From contig AP018280.1 in NCBI GenBank assembly GCA_004296455.1, positions 3,472,001-3,536,000 of the forward strand: DNA of 64,000 nt. Reading direction: 5' to 3'. Source of the stretch: Calothrix sp. NIES-4101. GTDB lineage: Bacteria; Cyanobacteriota; Cyanobacteriia; Cyanobacteriales; Nostocaceae. Under the pieces are notes generated by a model. It was not told the DNA's origin. It saw only the letters and a list, made by a program, of their open reading frames with translations, and ran no database searches. Both the position numbers and the translations under genes were made by a program. Of this stretch, positions 18,277-27,392 are shown one piece after another (positions within the stretch are counted from its first letter, which is position 1; every line of letters starts with the position of its first letter).

Positions 18277-18936
18277 ATGTTCATTCTTAAGCGTCAGGAT
18301 GTTGAAATATCGAGCATTCAGCACCCGAAGCGGGACCAGCAGGTACCGATACTTTATTATCAGGGGCAGACTTTTCGTTTGATTAGCGTGTTTAAGGCTA
18401 GCCAAGAAGAAGAAGCTAAAGCTTTGTGGCGAGAACTAACCGATAACCGTGGAAAAGCTTGTGTATTGTTAGAAGAGGCCGATCGCTATAGTGTTTGGGG
18501 TAAAATACGTGCCGAGCAGATTAGTAGCGATACTGACAACCATGGCAGAATGAGAATTTTGATCCAAGCCAGTATTTTGCTATTACAGTCGGTACACATC
18601 GATATTGAGGAAATGCTTGGCAGTAAGCAAGCGACTTTATTTCAAAAGGATATATCTGAGGTTTGTAGGCAAAAGCAATTTCCACAAGTTTCATCGCCGG
18701 ATGCGGTGAAGTATCTACTGAGTATTGATCCTTTACAGGCTCTGCAATTACCACCATGGCAAGAAGACCGAGTGATCACCTTTTTACAAGAATTGCATCG
18801 ATTAGGTAAAGCCTATTTTGGGAATACTCATTTTGCCGATCCTGTAGTCGATCGCTTACAGGATATGCCCGAAGGCGATCGCTCCTTTTTTATGGGCTGG
18901 CTAGGGCAATCACCAATCAGTAAACTATGGCACTAG
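18277..18936 (+). CDS. Conserved cyanobacterial protein, unknown function
   Basis: The 219-residue product has no membrane segment or recognised catalytic motif. It appears soluble, with an N-terminal beta-rich half (VPILYYQGQTFRLISVF), a helical middle (LIQASILLLQSVHIDIEEML) and a C-terminal half ending MPEGDRSFFMGWLGQSP. It looks like a cyanobacteria-restricted family, possibly the one labelled Npun_F0813 in databases, but that name is from memory. It stands alone in the plus direction, followed by two more cyanobacterial unknowns. Confidence 0.75.
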   Translation: MFILKRQDVEISSIQHPKRDQQVPILYYQGQTFRLISVFKASQEEEAKALWRELTDNRGKACVLLEEADRYSVWGKIRAEQISSDTDNHGRMRILIQASILLLQSVHIDIEEMLGSKQATLFQKDISEVCRQKQFPQVSSPDAVKYLLSIDPLQALQLPPWQEDRVITFLQELHRLGKAYFGNTHFADPVVDRLQDMPEGDRSFFMGWLGQSPISKLWH

Positions 18937-19062
18937 CATTTGGTAGTTTTACTTAGGTTGTTTTGAAACTGATGCGAGTATATTGATGGCTACAGCTATT
19001 GGTTCACTTTGTTTAGAAGCAAATCAATAGCCCAAAAATACAAGTTGCATCGGCATGGTTTG

Positions 19063-19956
19063 ATGAATATGAGTCATGTATACAATAAGTCTTACCGCTC
19101 GAAACCAGTTTTATCAACCCAAAATATTGTATTAGCCTGTATGGGTTGGGGTGTACTCGCATTGCTATACTTTTTACTGTTTAGCGCCCAAATACCCACA
19201 CAAACACCACAAGGAATAGAAGAACTGCGAGCAGAATGGTACATAATTGGTACAAATATTTTTGAGGCAATCGCTTATCTGGGTGCGGGTCTCCTCTGCT
19301 TGAGAAATTGGCGAAGTCAACAAATTGTTAGTGGTAGAAGGGTTTGGCTGGCAATTGGAATTGGGATGCTTTCGTTTTGTTTGGGAGGAATATTCTTTGG
19401 ATACACCGAAATTGTTCTCAAAGAGGAGCCATTCCCTTCAATCGGCGATATATTCTTTGTAATTACCTATCTATTCGTAGGCTTAGCCATGATTTCGGCA
19501 TTGCTTTCCAAGCGAATTAACCTCGAACCTTGGCAATGGATGATTATTATTGCGATCGCAGTGTCAGGAAGTGCGCTAGCATGGTTAATCTCTAACCAAA
19601 CGTCGAGTGCAGGCAGCCCAGTTGCTGATTGGGCAATTCAAATCGCTCCCATATTAAATTGGTTTTACGTCGTTTGCGATGTATTGCTGTTGATCGTTGC
19701 GACTACTTTACTGCTAGCATTTTGGGGTGGACGTGTTTCTTTGTCTTGGCGAATGATTGCAGCCGCAGCATTTTCGCTCTACATTGCAGATATGTGGCAA
19801 AAATATGCCACAACTTCGATTCCCGAATACCAAAGTGGAGGGATACTAGAAGTGTTCTATGTGTGGAGTGGTGTGTTATTTGGTATGGGTGCTGTCTTAG
19901 AATACGACGCATCGCTATCACGTTCGCGACGCGATCGGGGACGAAAACGAAACTAG
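19063..19956 (+). CDS. Multi-pass membrane protein, unknown function
   Basis: This integral membrane protein of 297 residues has about eight hydrophobic helices and a short basic ending (RSRRDRGRKRN). The longest open frame starts with a TTG at 19009. I prefer the ATG at 19063 (MNMSHVYNKS), because it removes a non-hydrophobic 18-residue leader. The topology is like the membrane sensor modules that precede signalling domains in cyanobacteria, but no output domain follows. It ends 16 bases before the next gene, so the two may share a transcript. Confidence 0.7.
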   Translation: MNMSHVYNKSYRSKPVLSTQNIVLACMGWGVLALLYFLLFSAQIPTQTPQGIEELRAEWYIIGTNIFEAIAYLGAGLLCLRNWRSQQIVSGRRVWLAIGIGMLSFCLGGIFFGYTEIVLKEEPFPSIGDIFFVITYLFVGLAMISALLSKRINLEPWQWMIIIAIAVSGSALAWLISNQTSSAGSPVADWAIQIAPILNWFYVVCDVLLLIVATTLLLAFWGGRVSLSWRMIAAAAFSLYIADMWQKYATTSIPEYQSGGILEVFYVWSGVLFGMGAVLEYDASLSRSRRDRGRKRN

Positions 19957-19972
19957 CAAATGTGGGTCTACC

Positions 19973-20989
19973 GTGAGAAAACTAACAGAATCAGACAAAC
20001 AAGAGATACTCAAGTTATACCGCGAGAGTGCGGAAACAACTTCTACTTTGGCGGAAAAGTATGAAGTTAGTAACTCGACGATTAGCCGTTTGCTTAAAAG
20101 TACCTTACAGGAAGACGAGTATGAATTTCTCGTTTCCCTCAAACGGGCTGCACGAACCCCTGAAGGGAGAGCGCAGGTAAGTTACGATAACCTGCCAACG
20201 GCGTTTGTTCGAGAAGAGGTTGAGGAAGTGCCAACACTAAAACCTGAACCTGAGCCGGAACCGGAACCGAAGCCAAAGCCGACACCTCGTAAAGCTAAAT
20301 CTATTACTAAAGAGCCTGTGGTGGTAGAAATGCCATCCAAAACTGAGGTGCCCGAACCAAAGTCTGGAGTCAGACGAGTGCGAAAGCGTTCGTTGAATGC
20401 CGATGAAGAACTGCAAACTTTACCTGTCGCCAGACAGTTGGATTTACTTGAACAGGAGCCAGAAGTTACCAGTATCCAAAGTCCATTATTAGTTGATGTA
20501 AATTCCCAAACAACTGCGATCGCCGAAATGTTTGGTGAAGATTTACTTGATGATACTGATGATTTGGATGATTTGGATGATGACTTCGGTGACGATGAGG
20601 ATGATGAGGATGATGAGGATGAGTGGGAAGCTCCTCGTCCTTTAGTTAACCGTTCTCGCAGTGGTGACAGTTTAGTTCCGGTTCTGCCCTTATCAGCCGC
20701 CAGCCTACCAAGAACTTGCTACCTTGTCATCGACCGTTCGGCTGAACTTATCACTCGCCCCTTACGGGATTTTGGTGACTTAGGGCAAATTCCAAACCCG
20801 GAAACACAACAACGTACCTTGCCTGTGTTTGATAACCATCGGGTTGCCAAGCGCTTCTCGACAAAACGCGATCGCGTGATTAAGGTTCCTGACAGCCGTA
20901 TGTTGCACAAGGCTCGCTATCATCTGCAAGCTAAGGGCATCACCCGTTTATTGATTGATGGTCAGGTTTATTCTCTCTCTTCTGTGTAG
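19973..20989 (+). CDS. HTH-domain protein with acidic linker (GTG start)
   Basis: The 338-residue product begins with a helix-turn-helix like that of IS3/IS630-type transposase N-termini (about residues 6-45, with TSTLAEKYEVSNSTISRLLK). A Pro/Glu/Lys tract at 90-104 (EPEPEPEPKPKP), a basic patch near 133-139 and a very acidic block (about 190-218, mostly Asp and Glu) follow. The C-terminal 90 residues are compact and conserved-looking (YLVIDRSAELITRPLRDFG, ending LLIDGQVYSLSS). There is no transposase catalytic domain, so it is more likely a domesticated DNA-binding protein. The start codon is GTG. Its function is unknown. Confidence 0.78.
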   Translation: MRKLTESDKQEILKLYRESAETTSTLAEKYEVSNSTISRLLKSTLQEDEYEFLVSLKRAARTPEGRAQVSYDNLPTAFVREEVEEVPTLKPEPEPEPEPKPKPTPRKAKSITKEPVVVEMPSKTEVPEPKSGVRRVRKRSLNADEELQTLPVARQLDLLEQEPEVTSIQSPLLVDVNSQTTAIAEMFGEDLLDDTDDLDDLDDDFGDDEDDEDDEDEWEAPRPLVNRSRSGDSLVPVLPLSAASLPRTCYLVIDRSAELITRPLRDFGDLGQIPNPETQQRTLPVFDNHRVAKRFSTKRDRVIKVPDSRMLHKARYHLQAKGITRLLIDGQVYSLSSV

Positions 20990-21187
20990 TTTGGGTTATT
21001 AGTCATTAGTCATCTACTATGGACTATTAATTATGAACTACGCCACAATTTACCAGGCTACCTTGGGGGCATAGCGATCGCTATGCCCTTCTAAATTGTG
21101 TTTTCATCTTTACCTATTTTTCTAAATTCCCGTTCTTGCAGTTAACAAATAAATTTTGAGGCGTAGCTTCTCCAGAACATTACTTTG

Positions 21188-22318
21188 TTAAGGATAAATA
21201 GGAACGGCTGGTTTGTGTTCTACGGGATTAGCTAAGTGATTATTTGTGGGATTATTAACGTGAGGACGGAATTCGACAACATCCCGCTTAATCGTGATGT
21301 CGTAATTACCGAAAAAGTCATGTCCTAAAAGTCCAGTTTCGAGTTCAGTCCCAGCGATGGCAACGGCGGTACGATTAACTTTAACTGCTCCAACTGCGAT
21401 CGAACTAACATAACCAATTGGGAAAATCACAGATTTGGAACTCGCAGTATTGGCTTTTGCTTTGCCAACGGGTATTACTCCCAGTGCATTTGCCATATCC
21501 TGAGTAATTACAGTACCGCTAGCCCCAGTATCGACAATCATCTCAAATGATTGATTACCATTAAAAGTCACTTCAATAATTGGTGTTCCACCCATACGGC
21601 GTTTAATTGGTATGGAAACTAGCTTTTCTTCGCTTTGCTGTGCTAGTTGCGCTTGTAATAATTCTGGGATAGGTTGTGTTACATATACAGGGACAATCTC
21701 ACGCTGCACTGGTTTTGCTTGAGAAACTGGTACCTGAACAGGGGCAACAGATTTTGGACGTGGGGCAATTTGAGATAATCCAGTTGCAGATGTTGGAGAT
21801 TTAGGAGTTACATTCACTTCAGGGGCAGAAGCCAAAACTTGTTTCTGTCCTGGTGATAATGATTTTTGGCGATTAGCTACAGTTTTGATTTGAGCATACT
21901 CTACTTGGCGACGGTATTCACCGATTTTACTTTGGGCAACGTCAAAATAGGGATTACCACGCTGTATCTGACTCATGAATGCGATCGCGTCTTGATATTG
22001 ATTAATCACTAAAGTCCAGTCAGAAATTGATTGAGCTGACTGACTGATGCTAAAAGCTCCCGCAGCTTTATCAAGTCCTCGGTCAAAAAAATTGACTTCA
22101 TTTGCATTCTGTGATATGGATGATGACAACCTGGTGCCATCAGTACCACTTTGGGAACTAGCCTTTACCCGAACCGAAGCAGATTGATTGGGTGAGAGAA
22201 TTTCACTGTTAGCTTGGTTAAATTGACTTTGGTTACCCTTTCCACAAGCAACAGTCAAAATTGCCAGGGAAATCGAGACAGAATAGAGCGTCGCGCGTAA
22301 GGAAAGATAATTAAACAT
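21188..22318 (-). CDS. Retropepsin-like aspartic protease lipoprotein (single lobe)
   Basis: The 376-residue product starts at the ATG at 22318 (MFNYLSLRATLYSVSISLAI) and has a lipobox LTVAC, so it is probably lipid-anchored outside the cytoplasm. After a long Ser/Gln/Pro-rich linker (including a possible helical YQDAIAFMSQIQRGNPYFD) comes one retropepsin lobe: FEMIVDTGASGTVIT with the catalytic Asp, and the partner hydrophobic-Gly motif TGLLGHDFFGNYDI. One lobe means that a homodimer would be needed to make an active site. Substrates are unknown. The upstream TTG start was rejected because it puts 12 residues before the signal. Confidence 0.83.
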   Translation of the reverse strand: MFNYLSLRATLYSVSISLAILTVACGKGNQSQFNQANSEILSPNQSASVRVKASSQSGTDGTRLSSSISQNANEVNFFDRGLDKAAGAFSISQSAQSISDWTLVINQYQDAIAFMSQIQRGNPYFDVAQSKIGEYRRQVEYAQIKTVANRQKSLSPGQKQVLASAPEVNVTPKSPTSATGLSQIAPRPKSVAPVQVPVSQAKPVQREIVPVYVTQPIPELLQAQLAQQSEEKLVSIPIKRRMGGTPIIEVTFNGNQSFEMIVDTGASGTVITQDMANALGVIPVGKAKANTASSKSVIFPIGYVSSIAVGAVKVNRTAVAIAGTELETGLLGHDFFGNYDITIKRDVVEFRPHVNNPTNNHLANPVEHKPAVPIYP

Positions 22319-22514
22319 AATTACAACAGATTTTACTCGCCCAAAGCTGTACAAATCTACTACCTGAGATAATTTTTCCTGCTTTCTTTAAAATAAAGAC
22401 AAAATTCTGAAAGTCAAACATTTCATTTTATTCATAGAAGCAAACCTCGCAGTGAATCGACTCATGTCATAATTAACCATCGAAGCGGGAGTATATGAAT
22501 AAGGGACAAGAAGA

Positions 22515-22583
22515 ATCAATCCTTCTATCTCCCCCCTCTCCATCTCCCTTCACCTTCACATTTTTCCTTTCCCCTTTTTACAT
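22515..22583 (+). promoter_or_regulatory. Pyrimidine-rich leader before carA
   Basis: About 60 bases directly before the carA start are almost only C and T on the coding strand, with blocks such as TCTCCCCCCTCTCC and CCTTTCCCC. There is no Shine-Dalgarno sequence. The tract may affect translation initiation or be a diverged copy of the C/T-rich dispersed repeats seen elsewhere here. Confidence 0.45.
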
Positions 22584-22588
22584 TGCTT

Positions 22589-23755
22589 ATGCCACTATCT
22601 GACGCAATACCTGCCCTTTTTGTACTAGCAGATGGAACATCTTATCGCGGTTGGTCTTTTGGAGCCACCAGTACCACTATTGGGGAAGTGGTATTTAATA
22701 CTGGGATGACTGGATATCAGGAAGTCCTCACTGACCCTAGTTACAACGGTCAGATAGTAGTATTTACTTATCCTGAACTCGGAAATACGGGTGTTAATCC
22801 AGAAGATGAAGAATCCAGCGCTCCCCAAGTTCGTGGTGCGATCGCTCGAAACATCTGCCATCGTCCTAGTAACTGGCGTTCTACCCAATCCTTATCTGAT
22901 TATCTCAAACAACATCGTGTCCCTGGTATCTATGGTATTGATACCCGTGCCCTAACCCGCAAAATCCGCATGTACGGAGCCATGAATGGCGGTATCTCCA
23001 CCGAAATTCTCGATCCTGGCGAACTACTCGAACAAGTCCAAGCAGCCCCAATTATGAAAGGCTTGAATCTTGTCCGTGAAGTTACGACTCGAGAAGTATA
23101 CGAGTGGTCTGACCCAACTACTGATATTTGGGAATTTAACCCAGAATGTCAAGGAAATTCATCTCCTAAATATACAGTCGTGGCGCTAGATTTTGGTGTA
23201 AAACGCAACATTCTCCGTCGCCTGGTCAGCTATGGTTGCCGTGTTATTGTTGTCCCCGCTCACACCAGCCCCGAAGATATTCTCAAATATAATCCGGATG
23301 GAATTTTCCTCTCCAATGGCCCTGGCGATCCGTCAGCTGTCACAGAAGGGATTGAAACCACCAAAGCACTGCTCAAGGCTCAAAAACCAATGTTTGGTAT
23401 TTGTATGGGGCACCAAATTTTAGGACATGCATTAGGAGCAGAAACCTTTAAACTAAAATTTGGACATCGCGGCTTAAATCAACCTGCGGGCTTGCAACGG
23501 CATGTGGAAATTACTAGCCAAAATCATAGTTTTGCCATTGACCCTGATTCGCTGCCAAATAATCTTGTCGAAATTAGTCATCTTAACCTCAACGACCAGA
23601 CTGTAGCAGGAGTCCGCCATAAGACATTGCCGATATTCTCTGTACAATATCACCCCGAAGCTAGTCCTGGCCCCCACGATGCTGATTATCTCTTTGAACA
23701 ATTTGTACAGACAATGCAAACTGCAAAACAAGCAGAAATTGCCACTGTTAGGTAA
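22589..23755 (+). CDS. carA: Carbamoyl-phosphate synthase, small (glutaminase) subunit
   Basis: This 388-residue enzyme subunit hydrolyses glutamine and hands ammonia to CarB to make carbamoyl phosphate for arginine and pyrimidine synthesis. The N-terminal CPSase domain has [20 protein letters not shown]. The class I amidotransferase domain has the nucleophile in [15 protein letters not shown] (Cys about 272) and the His-Glu pair in [15 protein letters not shown] chose ATG 22589 ([11 protein letters not shown]) over a TTG two codons earlier. carB is not in the window. Confidence 0.97.
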   Translation: MPLSDAIPALFVLADGTSYRGWSFGATSTTIGEVVFNTGMTGYQEVLTDPSYNGQIVVFTYPELGNTGVNPEDEESSAPQVRGAIARNICHRPSNWRSTQSLSDYLKQHRVPGIYGIDTRALTRKIRMYGAMNGGISTEILDPGELLEQVQAAPIMKGLNLVREVTTREVYEWSDPTTDIWEFNPECQGNSSPKYTVVALDFGVKRNILRRLVSYGCRVIVVPAHTSPEDILKYNPDGIFLSNGPGDPSAVTEGIETTKALLKAQKPMFGICMGHQILGHALGAETFKLKFGHRGLNQPAGLQRHVEITSQNHSFAIDPDSLPNNLVEISHLNLNDQTVAGVRHKTLPIFSVQYHPEASPGPHDADYLFEQFVQTMQTAKQAEIATVR

Positions 23756-23940
23756 AAATAAGAAAATTAATGGTTGAGAGTTAATGGTCGCTGGTTAATC
23801 GGCACAGGTGATGTGGTAGACGAAAATGATCATTTTTGCCTTTGAATATTGCCCAATCCGAATTTCCAATTTCCCGTTAACCAATCTATTATGGACAAGA
23901 TGCACAAAAACCATTTATACTGGAGCGTTCGCTTTAAATT

Positions 23941-23950
23941 AGGAGGAGGA
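23941..23950 (+). promoter_or_regulatory. Strong ribosome-binding site before a non-canonical start
   Basis: AGGAGGAGGA occurs 4-13 bases before the ATA at 23955, at the correct distance for that codon. It is the main reason for placing the STAS start there. Confidence 0.75.
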
Positions 23951-23954
23951 AGTT

Positions 23955-24326
23955 ATAGCTGAACCATTAAATTTAACCGTTAGCCTGCGAGGCACTCGTG
24001 AAGTCCGGGATAACTGTCAGCTATTCCGCCTCACAGGCTTATTAGATGCCTTTTCCGAACCGACATTCCGTAAGGTAATCGGAGGCAAAATAGACGAGGG
24101 TCCAAAAAATATTATTCTCGACCTCTCGCAAATTGACTTTGTGGACAGTTCAGGCTTGGGTGCGCTAGTGCAACTTGCAAAGCAAGCACAAACAAATGAA
24201 GGCACTTTGCAAATTGTCACAAATGCCCGTGTGACTCAAACAGTTAAGCTTGTGCGCCTAGAAAAGTTTCTCGCCTTACAAACAAGCGTTGATTCTGCCC
24301 TAGGTAACATATCTGGGCAAAGTTAA
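23955..24326 (+). CDS. STAS-domain anti-sigma-factor antagonist, apparent ATA start
   Basis: The 123-residue frame runs from a stop at 23940 to the TAA at 24326. It matches STAS proteins of the SpoIIAA type over its whole length, with FRLTGLLDAFSEPTFRKVI, the strand NIILDLSQIDFVDSSGLGAL including the phosphorylatable Ser pair, and ARVTQTVKLVRLEKFLAL. Such proteins bind anti-sigma kinases in partner-switching pathways. There is no ATG, GTG or TTG in frame before residue 63. A strong AGGAGGAGGA lies at 23941-23950, and an in-frame ATA follows at 23955 with normal spacing, so translation may start there. The only canonical start, GTG 24141, would delete half the domain. Confidence 0.85.
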   Translation: MAEPLNLTVSLRGTREVRDNCQLFRLTGLLDAFSEPTFRKVIGGKIDEGPKNIILDLSQIDFVDSSGLGALVQLAKQAQTNEGTLQIVTNARVTQTVKLVRLEKFLALQTSVDSALGNISGQS

Positions 24327-24358
24327 GCAAACTTGATTGTTTGACCAAACTGACCGAT

Positions 24359-24396
24359 TAGCTATCCGATATTAAATCTGGATAGCTTAATTTTTA
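24359..24396 (+). terminator. Rho-independent terminator after the STAS gene
   Basis: AGCTATCC and GGATAGCT pair as an 8-bp stem around a 12-base loop and are followed by TTAATTTTT. It lies 33 bases after the STAS stop. Confidence 0.75.
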
Positions 24397-24879
24397 CTCA
24401 ATTTCGATTAGAATAATTTTTGTGGTGCATTACTTGGGTCATGAGGGTAAAAGTATGTAGGTGAATCGCAATTGCATCCTGATTGGGTTTATGCAAGATC
24501 AACAAAATGAGTAAAGTCGGAATTAGCGCCTATTGACGTTTCCTTGGTAATTAAATTATCCATAATCTCTTCTCTGTTGCTGAAAATGCAAAGTAGGGAT
24601 CGTGTGAATGCGTACAATTTCAAATTTGAAGATGAAAATTTGCAACTTCAACCCATGTAATGCGCTAAAGTGTAATTCAAATACATGTATTCCAAAACAG
24701 CTTGAATTCTAAAGCTGACATTAAAAATTTCTTTTGATTATGTAGCCTTAATTATGCGTGATAAACCTGCATGGCAGATTGCAGGATTTTTTAGATTGTT
24801 TCGACTCATTTGCTCAACTAATTTGCTCGACTCATTTGCCTAGCTAGTTTATTCAACAGCAAGTCTCCCAAATCTCGCC
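24397..24879. other. Noncoding spacer before the Mini-RNase III gene
   Basis: About 480 bases between the STAS terminator and the mrnC start. I saw no gene, tRNA or long repeat. A promoter for mrnC should lie here. Confidence 0.45.
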
Positions 24880-25362
24880 GTGAGGAATTATCAATTTGTG
24901 AATTCAAAGGAGCATACGTTACCTGATAGCCAAGAAGATTCATCTGGGAATCAGTTTCTCAATCATATTTGTGAGGAAATGCTGACTCAGGTATCTCGCT
25001 CCGAAATTCAGCAACTTTCCCCGGCTACTTTAGCTTATTTGGGAGATGCAGTCTACGAGCTATATGTAAGAATGCATTATCTGCTGCCACCAAAAAGAAT
25101 CGATCGCTATCACCTTTCGGTTGTGGGACAGGTACGAGCTGAAATGCAGGCGCTCCATCTGCGATCGCTGGCACCGCATTTAACAGATAATGAATTAGAA
25201 ATCGTCCGTCGGGGTCGCAATGCCGCCACAGGACGACCAAAGAGAGTCGATCCCGATATCTACCAACAAGCGACAAGTTTAGAAACTTTAATCGGTTACT
25301 TGTATTTGACTGATGAAGCCCGTTTAACCGAACTCCTGCAAAAACTAAATCTAGAAAAATAG
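24880..25362 (+). CDS. mrnC: Mini-ribonuclease 3
   Basis: The 160-residue product has an RNase III catalytic domain without the double-stranded RNA-binding domain, as in Mini-III enzymes that mature 23S rRNA. The catalytic helix motif is TLAYLGDAVYELYVR, and the second acidic motif appears as SLETLIGYLYL. RNA contact residues are likely in GRNAATGRPKRVD. The start is GTG in the longest form. A second in-frame GTG six codons later (24898) and an ATG near residue 34 are alternatives, and the family core begins after the latter. Confidence 0.92.
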   Translation: MRNYQFVNSKEHTLPDSQEDSSGNQFLNHICEEMLTQVSRSEIQQLSPATLAYLGDAVYELYVRMHYLLPPKRIDRYHLSVVGQVRAEMQALHLRSLAPHLTDNELEIVRRGRNAATGRPKRVDPDIYQQATSLETLIGYLYLTDEARLTELLQKLNLEK

Positions 25363-25476
25363 CGGTATCAGTATCAATATCTCAAAATGGCAACACTACA
25401 TTAGTTAGTTTGTGATTAATTAGTTTGTATATTGAGATGACAGTGATGCCCCGTTGTAAGCACACCAAAAAAAATT

Positions 25477-26910
25477 ATGGCTATTAACAAAGGCAAAAAG
25501 TTTAATCCTAAAGGCGGCGAAAAGCAGCGCGGGCAATCCCTGAAAATTAAGGGAAAGCGTATAGTGTCGCATTCAACCGGCGCTCCCCGAAAATTTAAAG
25601 ATGAAGATAATCAACCAACTGGGCGATACTCCATTGGCAAATCTGCCCCTGAAGGACAAGGATTTACTGGAAGAAAACGCGATAAGTTTACCCCACCGAC
25701 AATTGCACCCAAGAAAGTTGAACGGGGTGAAAGAAGTTATGGTGAGAAAAGCTACGGCGAGAAGAGCTATGGTGAGAAAAGCTACGGCGAGAAGAGCTAC
25801 GGCGATAGAAGCTACGGTGAGAGAAGCTACGGCGATAAAAGCTACGGCGATAAAAGCTATGGTGAGAAAAGCTACGGCGATAGAAGCTCTAGCCCACAAC
25901 CAGTAAAAATTAAGGGTAAACGTGTTGTGTCCCGTGTAGTAGGAACTCCTAGAAAAGCAGCAGGAGAAGCAAGTCGAGGAAATAGCTACCGCAGTGATAC
26001 TTATCGGAATGATAACTATCGTCACGACAATTATCGAAGTGAGACAAAAAACAGCGATCGCAACTCATACCGTAAATATTCCCAACAAAATTCTCAACCG
26101 TTCGCATCCGAACAGCAAGCTGAAGAAACCGATATGATTTATGGTCGCCATCCGGTTTTGACAGCCTTAGAAAACCAACGTCACCTCAACCGCATTTGGA
26201 TTACACCCCGTTTGCGTTATGATCCCCGCTTTCACTCCCTCATTATCCAGGCAAAAGACAACGGCACGGTAATTGATGAAGTTGAACCCAGACGCTTAGA
26301 TCAAATTACATCCCAAGCCAATCACCAGGGTGTAGCTGCACAGGTTGCTCCTTACGACTATACTGGTTTCAACGATTTAGTCACAAAAGCTTTTGTTGGT
26401 AACGATGCACCAGTGCTTGTAGTGGCTGATGGAATTACCGATCCCCACAACTTAGGAGCAATCATTCGTACTGCTGAAGCCATTGGCGCAAAGGGTTTAA
26501 TTATTCCTCAACGTCGTTCTGCCGGGATCACATCCACCGTGATGAAAGTTGCTGCGGGTGCGATCGAAAATTTTGCAGTTGCCAGAGTTGTTAATCTCAG
26601 CCGTACCCTCGAAGAACTCAAGGAAGCAGGTTTCTGGATTTACGGTACAGCTAGTAATGGAAACGTCCCTTTGCACACAGCCGATTTTGGTAACCGCAAA
26701 GACCCCAACAAAAAACTTAGCCCCATTGTTTTGGTAATTGGTTCTGAAGGCGAGGGTCTGAGCTTGCTAACACAACGTTGTTGTGATGTTTTAGTATCAA
26801 TTCCCCTTGCTGGGAAAACACCCAGCCTCAACGCCTCCGTAGCCGCAGGTATGGCTCTTTACGAAATTTATCGTCAACGCTGGGAAAATACCCTGCATCT
26901 TGATAAATAA
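25477..26910 (+). CDS. rlmB: TrmH/SpoU-type rRNA 2'-O-methyltransferase (RlmB-like) with repetitive N-terminus
   Basis: The last 260 residues form a SpoU-family enzyme. The substrate domain starts [19 protein letters not shown] at about 220, and the knot has [32 protein letters not shown] and [19 protein letters not shown], the three standard motifs. RlmB methylates G2251 of 23S rRNA (E. coli numbering). The first 215 residues are not part of RlmB. They are basic and low in complexity, with ten tandem copies of [RK]SYG[ED] (86-135), a YR-rich block (171-190), and a motif KIKGKRxVS...GxPRK present at 22-40 and 143-161. This arm probably binds RNA. Confidence 0.93.
   Translation: MAINKGKKFNPKGGEKQRGQSLKIKGKRIVSHSTGAPRKFKDEDNQPTGRYSIGKSAPEGQGFTGRKRDKFTPPTIAPKKVERGERSYGEKSYGEKSYGEKSYGEKSYGDRSYGERSYGDKSYGDKSYGEKSYGDRSSSPQPVKIKGKRVVSRVVGTPRKAAGEASRGNSYRSDTYRNDNYRHDNYRSETKNSDRNSYRKYSQQNSQPFASEQQAEETDMIYGRHPVLTALENQRHLNRIWITPRLRYDPRFHSLIIQAKDNGTVIDEVEPRRLDQITSQANHQGVAAQVAPYDYTGFNDLVTKAFVGNDAPVLVVADGITDPHNLGAIIRTAEAIGAKGLIIPQRRSAGITSTVMKVAAGAIENFAVARVVNLSRTLEELKEAGFWIYGTASNGNVPLHTADFGNRKDPNKKLSPIVLVIGSEGEGLSLLTQRCCDVLVSIPLAGKTPSLNASVAAGMALYEIYRQRWENTLHLDK
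25732..25881 (+). repeat. 15-bp coding minisatellite (ten copies)
   Basis: Ten head-to-tail copies of a 15-base unit (consensus near AAAAGCTACGGCGAG) encode [RK]SYG[ED] in the N-terminal arm of the RlmB-like protein. Copies differ mainly at third positions and at E/D and K/R changes, so the protein pattern is kept. Copy number could vary between strains. Confidence 0.9.
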
Positions 26911-27023
26911 GAAACAATTTCTTGGAAAAAGTTAAGGTAAAAGAGTATAAAGAAATGTAAAGCACAATTTTTTTTCAAGGTACTCTTTTACACACAGTTC
27001 AAAACATCTACTTGGTGAAAACC

Positions 27024-27326
27024 ATGAAAATCGTTTGGAATAACTTCAAAGAATTGTTAATTAATGCATACCAAAATCTTGGTTTAGCGTGGTGGGTGGA
27101 AGTAAAGACCCAAACACCAAATTGCACATACTATTTTGGACCATTTCTGAGTTCGGCTGATGCCAAAGTCCAAATCAAAGGTTATGTCGAAGACTTAGAA
27201 CAAGAAGGAGCACAAGGGATATCAATAGATATTAAGCGTTGTAAACCTTCAGTTTTAACGATTGCAGATGACCTGGGGGAATGGATAGACCGCAAAGTTA
27301 AGCCTGTCTTTAGCGGTCAAATTTAA
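27024..27326 (+). CDS. DUF1816 domain protein
   Basis: The 100-residue protein is of a cyanobacteria-specific type. The DUF1816 core includes GLAWWVEVKTQTPNCTYYFG and PFLSSADAKVQIKGYVEDL, followed by ISIDIKRCKPSVLTI. Relatives resemble the small CpcD-like linker domain of phycobilisomes, so a role near phycobilisomes or ferredoxin-NADP reductase has been proposed, but I cannot confirm it. ATG 27024 (MKIVWNNFKELL) was preferred to TTG/GTG codons just upstream. A terminator follows. Confidence 0.82.
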   Translation: MKIVWNNFKELLINAYQNLGLAWWVEVKTQTPNCTYYFGPFLSSADAKVQIKGYVEDLEQEGAQGISIDIKRCKPSVLTIADDLGEWIDRKVKPVFSGQI

Positions 27327-27345
27327 TTTAGGGCTTAAACATACG

Positions 27346-27383
27346 TTCCCCGCAGTTCTCCCAAAAACTGTGGGGAATATTTT
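27346..27383 (+). terminator. Rho-independent terminator after the DUF1816 gene
   Basis: TTCCCCGCAGTT pairs with AACTGTGGGGAA (12-bp stem with one G-U) and is followed by TATTTT. It also sits just after the end of the leftward hydrolase gene and may serve both. Confidence 0.85.
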
Positions 27384-27392
27384 GCTGTTTAA

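Noticed and set aside
19973-20989. Transposase gene
   Set aside because: Only the HTH resembles transposases; no DDE or other catalytic domain, no inverted repeats around it.
24141-24326. STAS gene starting at the GTG codon (61 codons)
   Set aside because: This would cut the STAS domain in half, while the conserved sequence continues in frame upstream to a strong ribosome site.
25732-25881. CRISPR or intergenic repeat
   Set aside because: The 15-bp units are in frame within a coding gene and without spacers.
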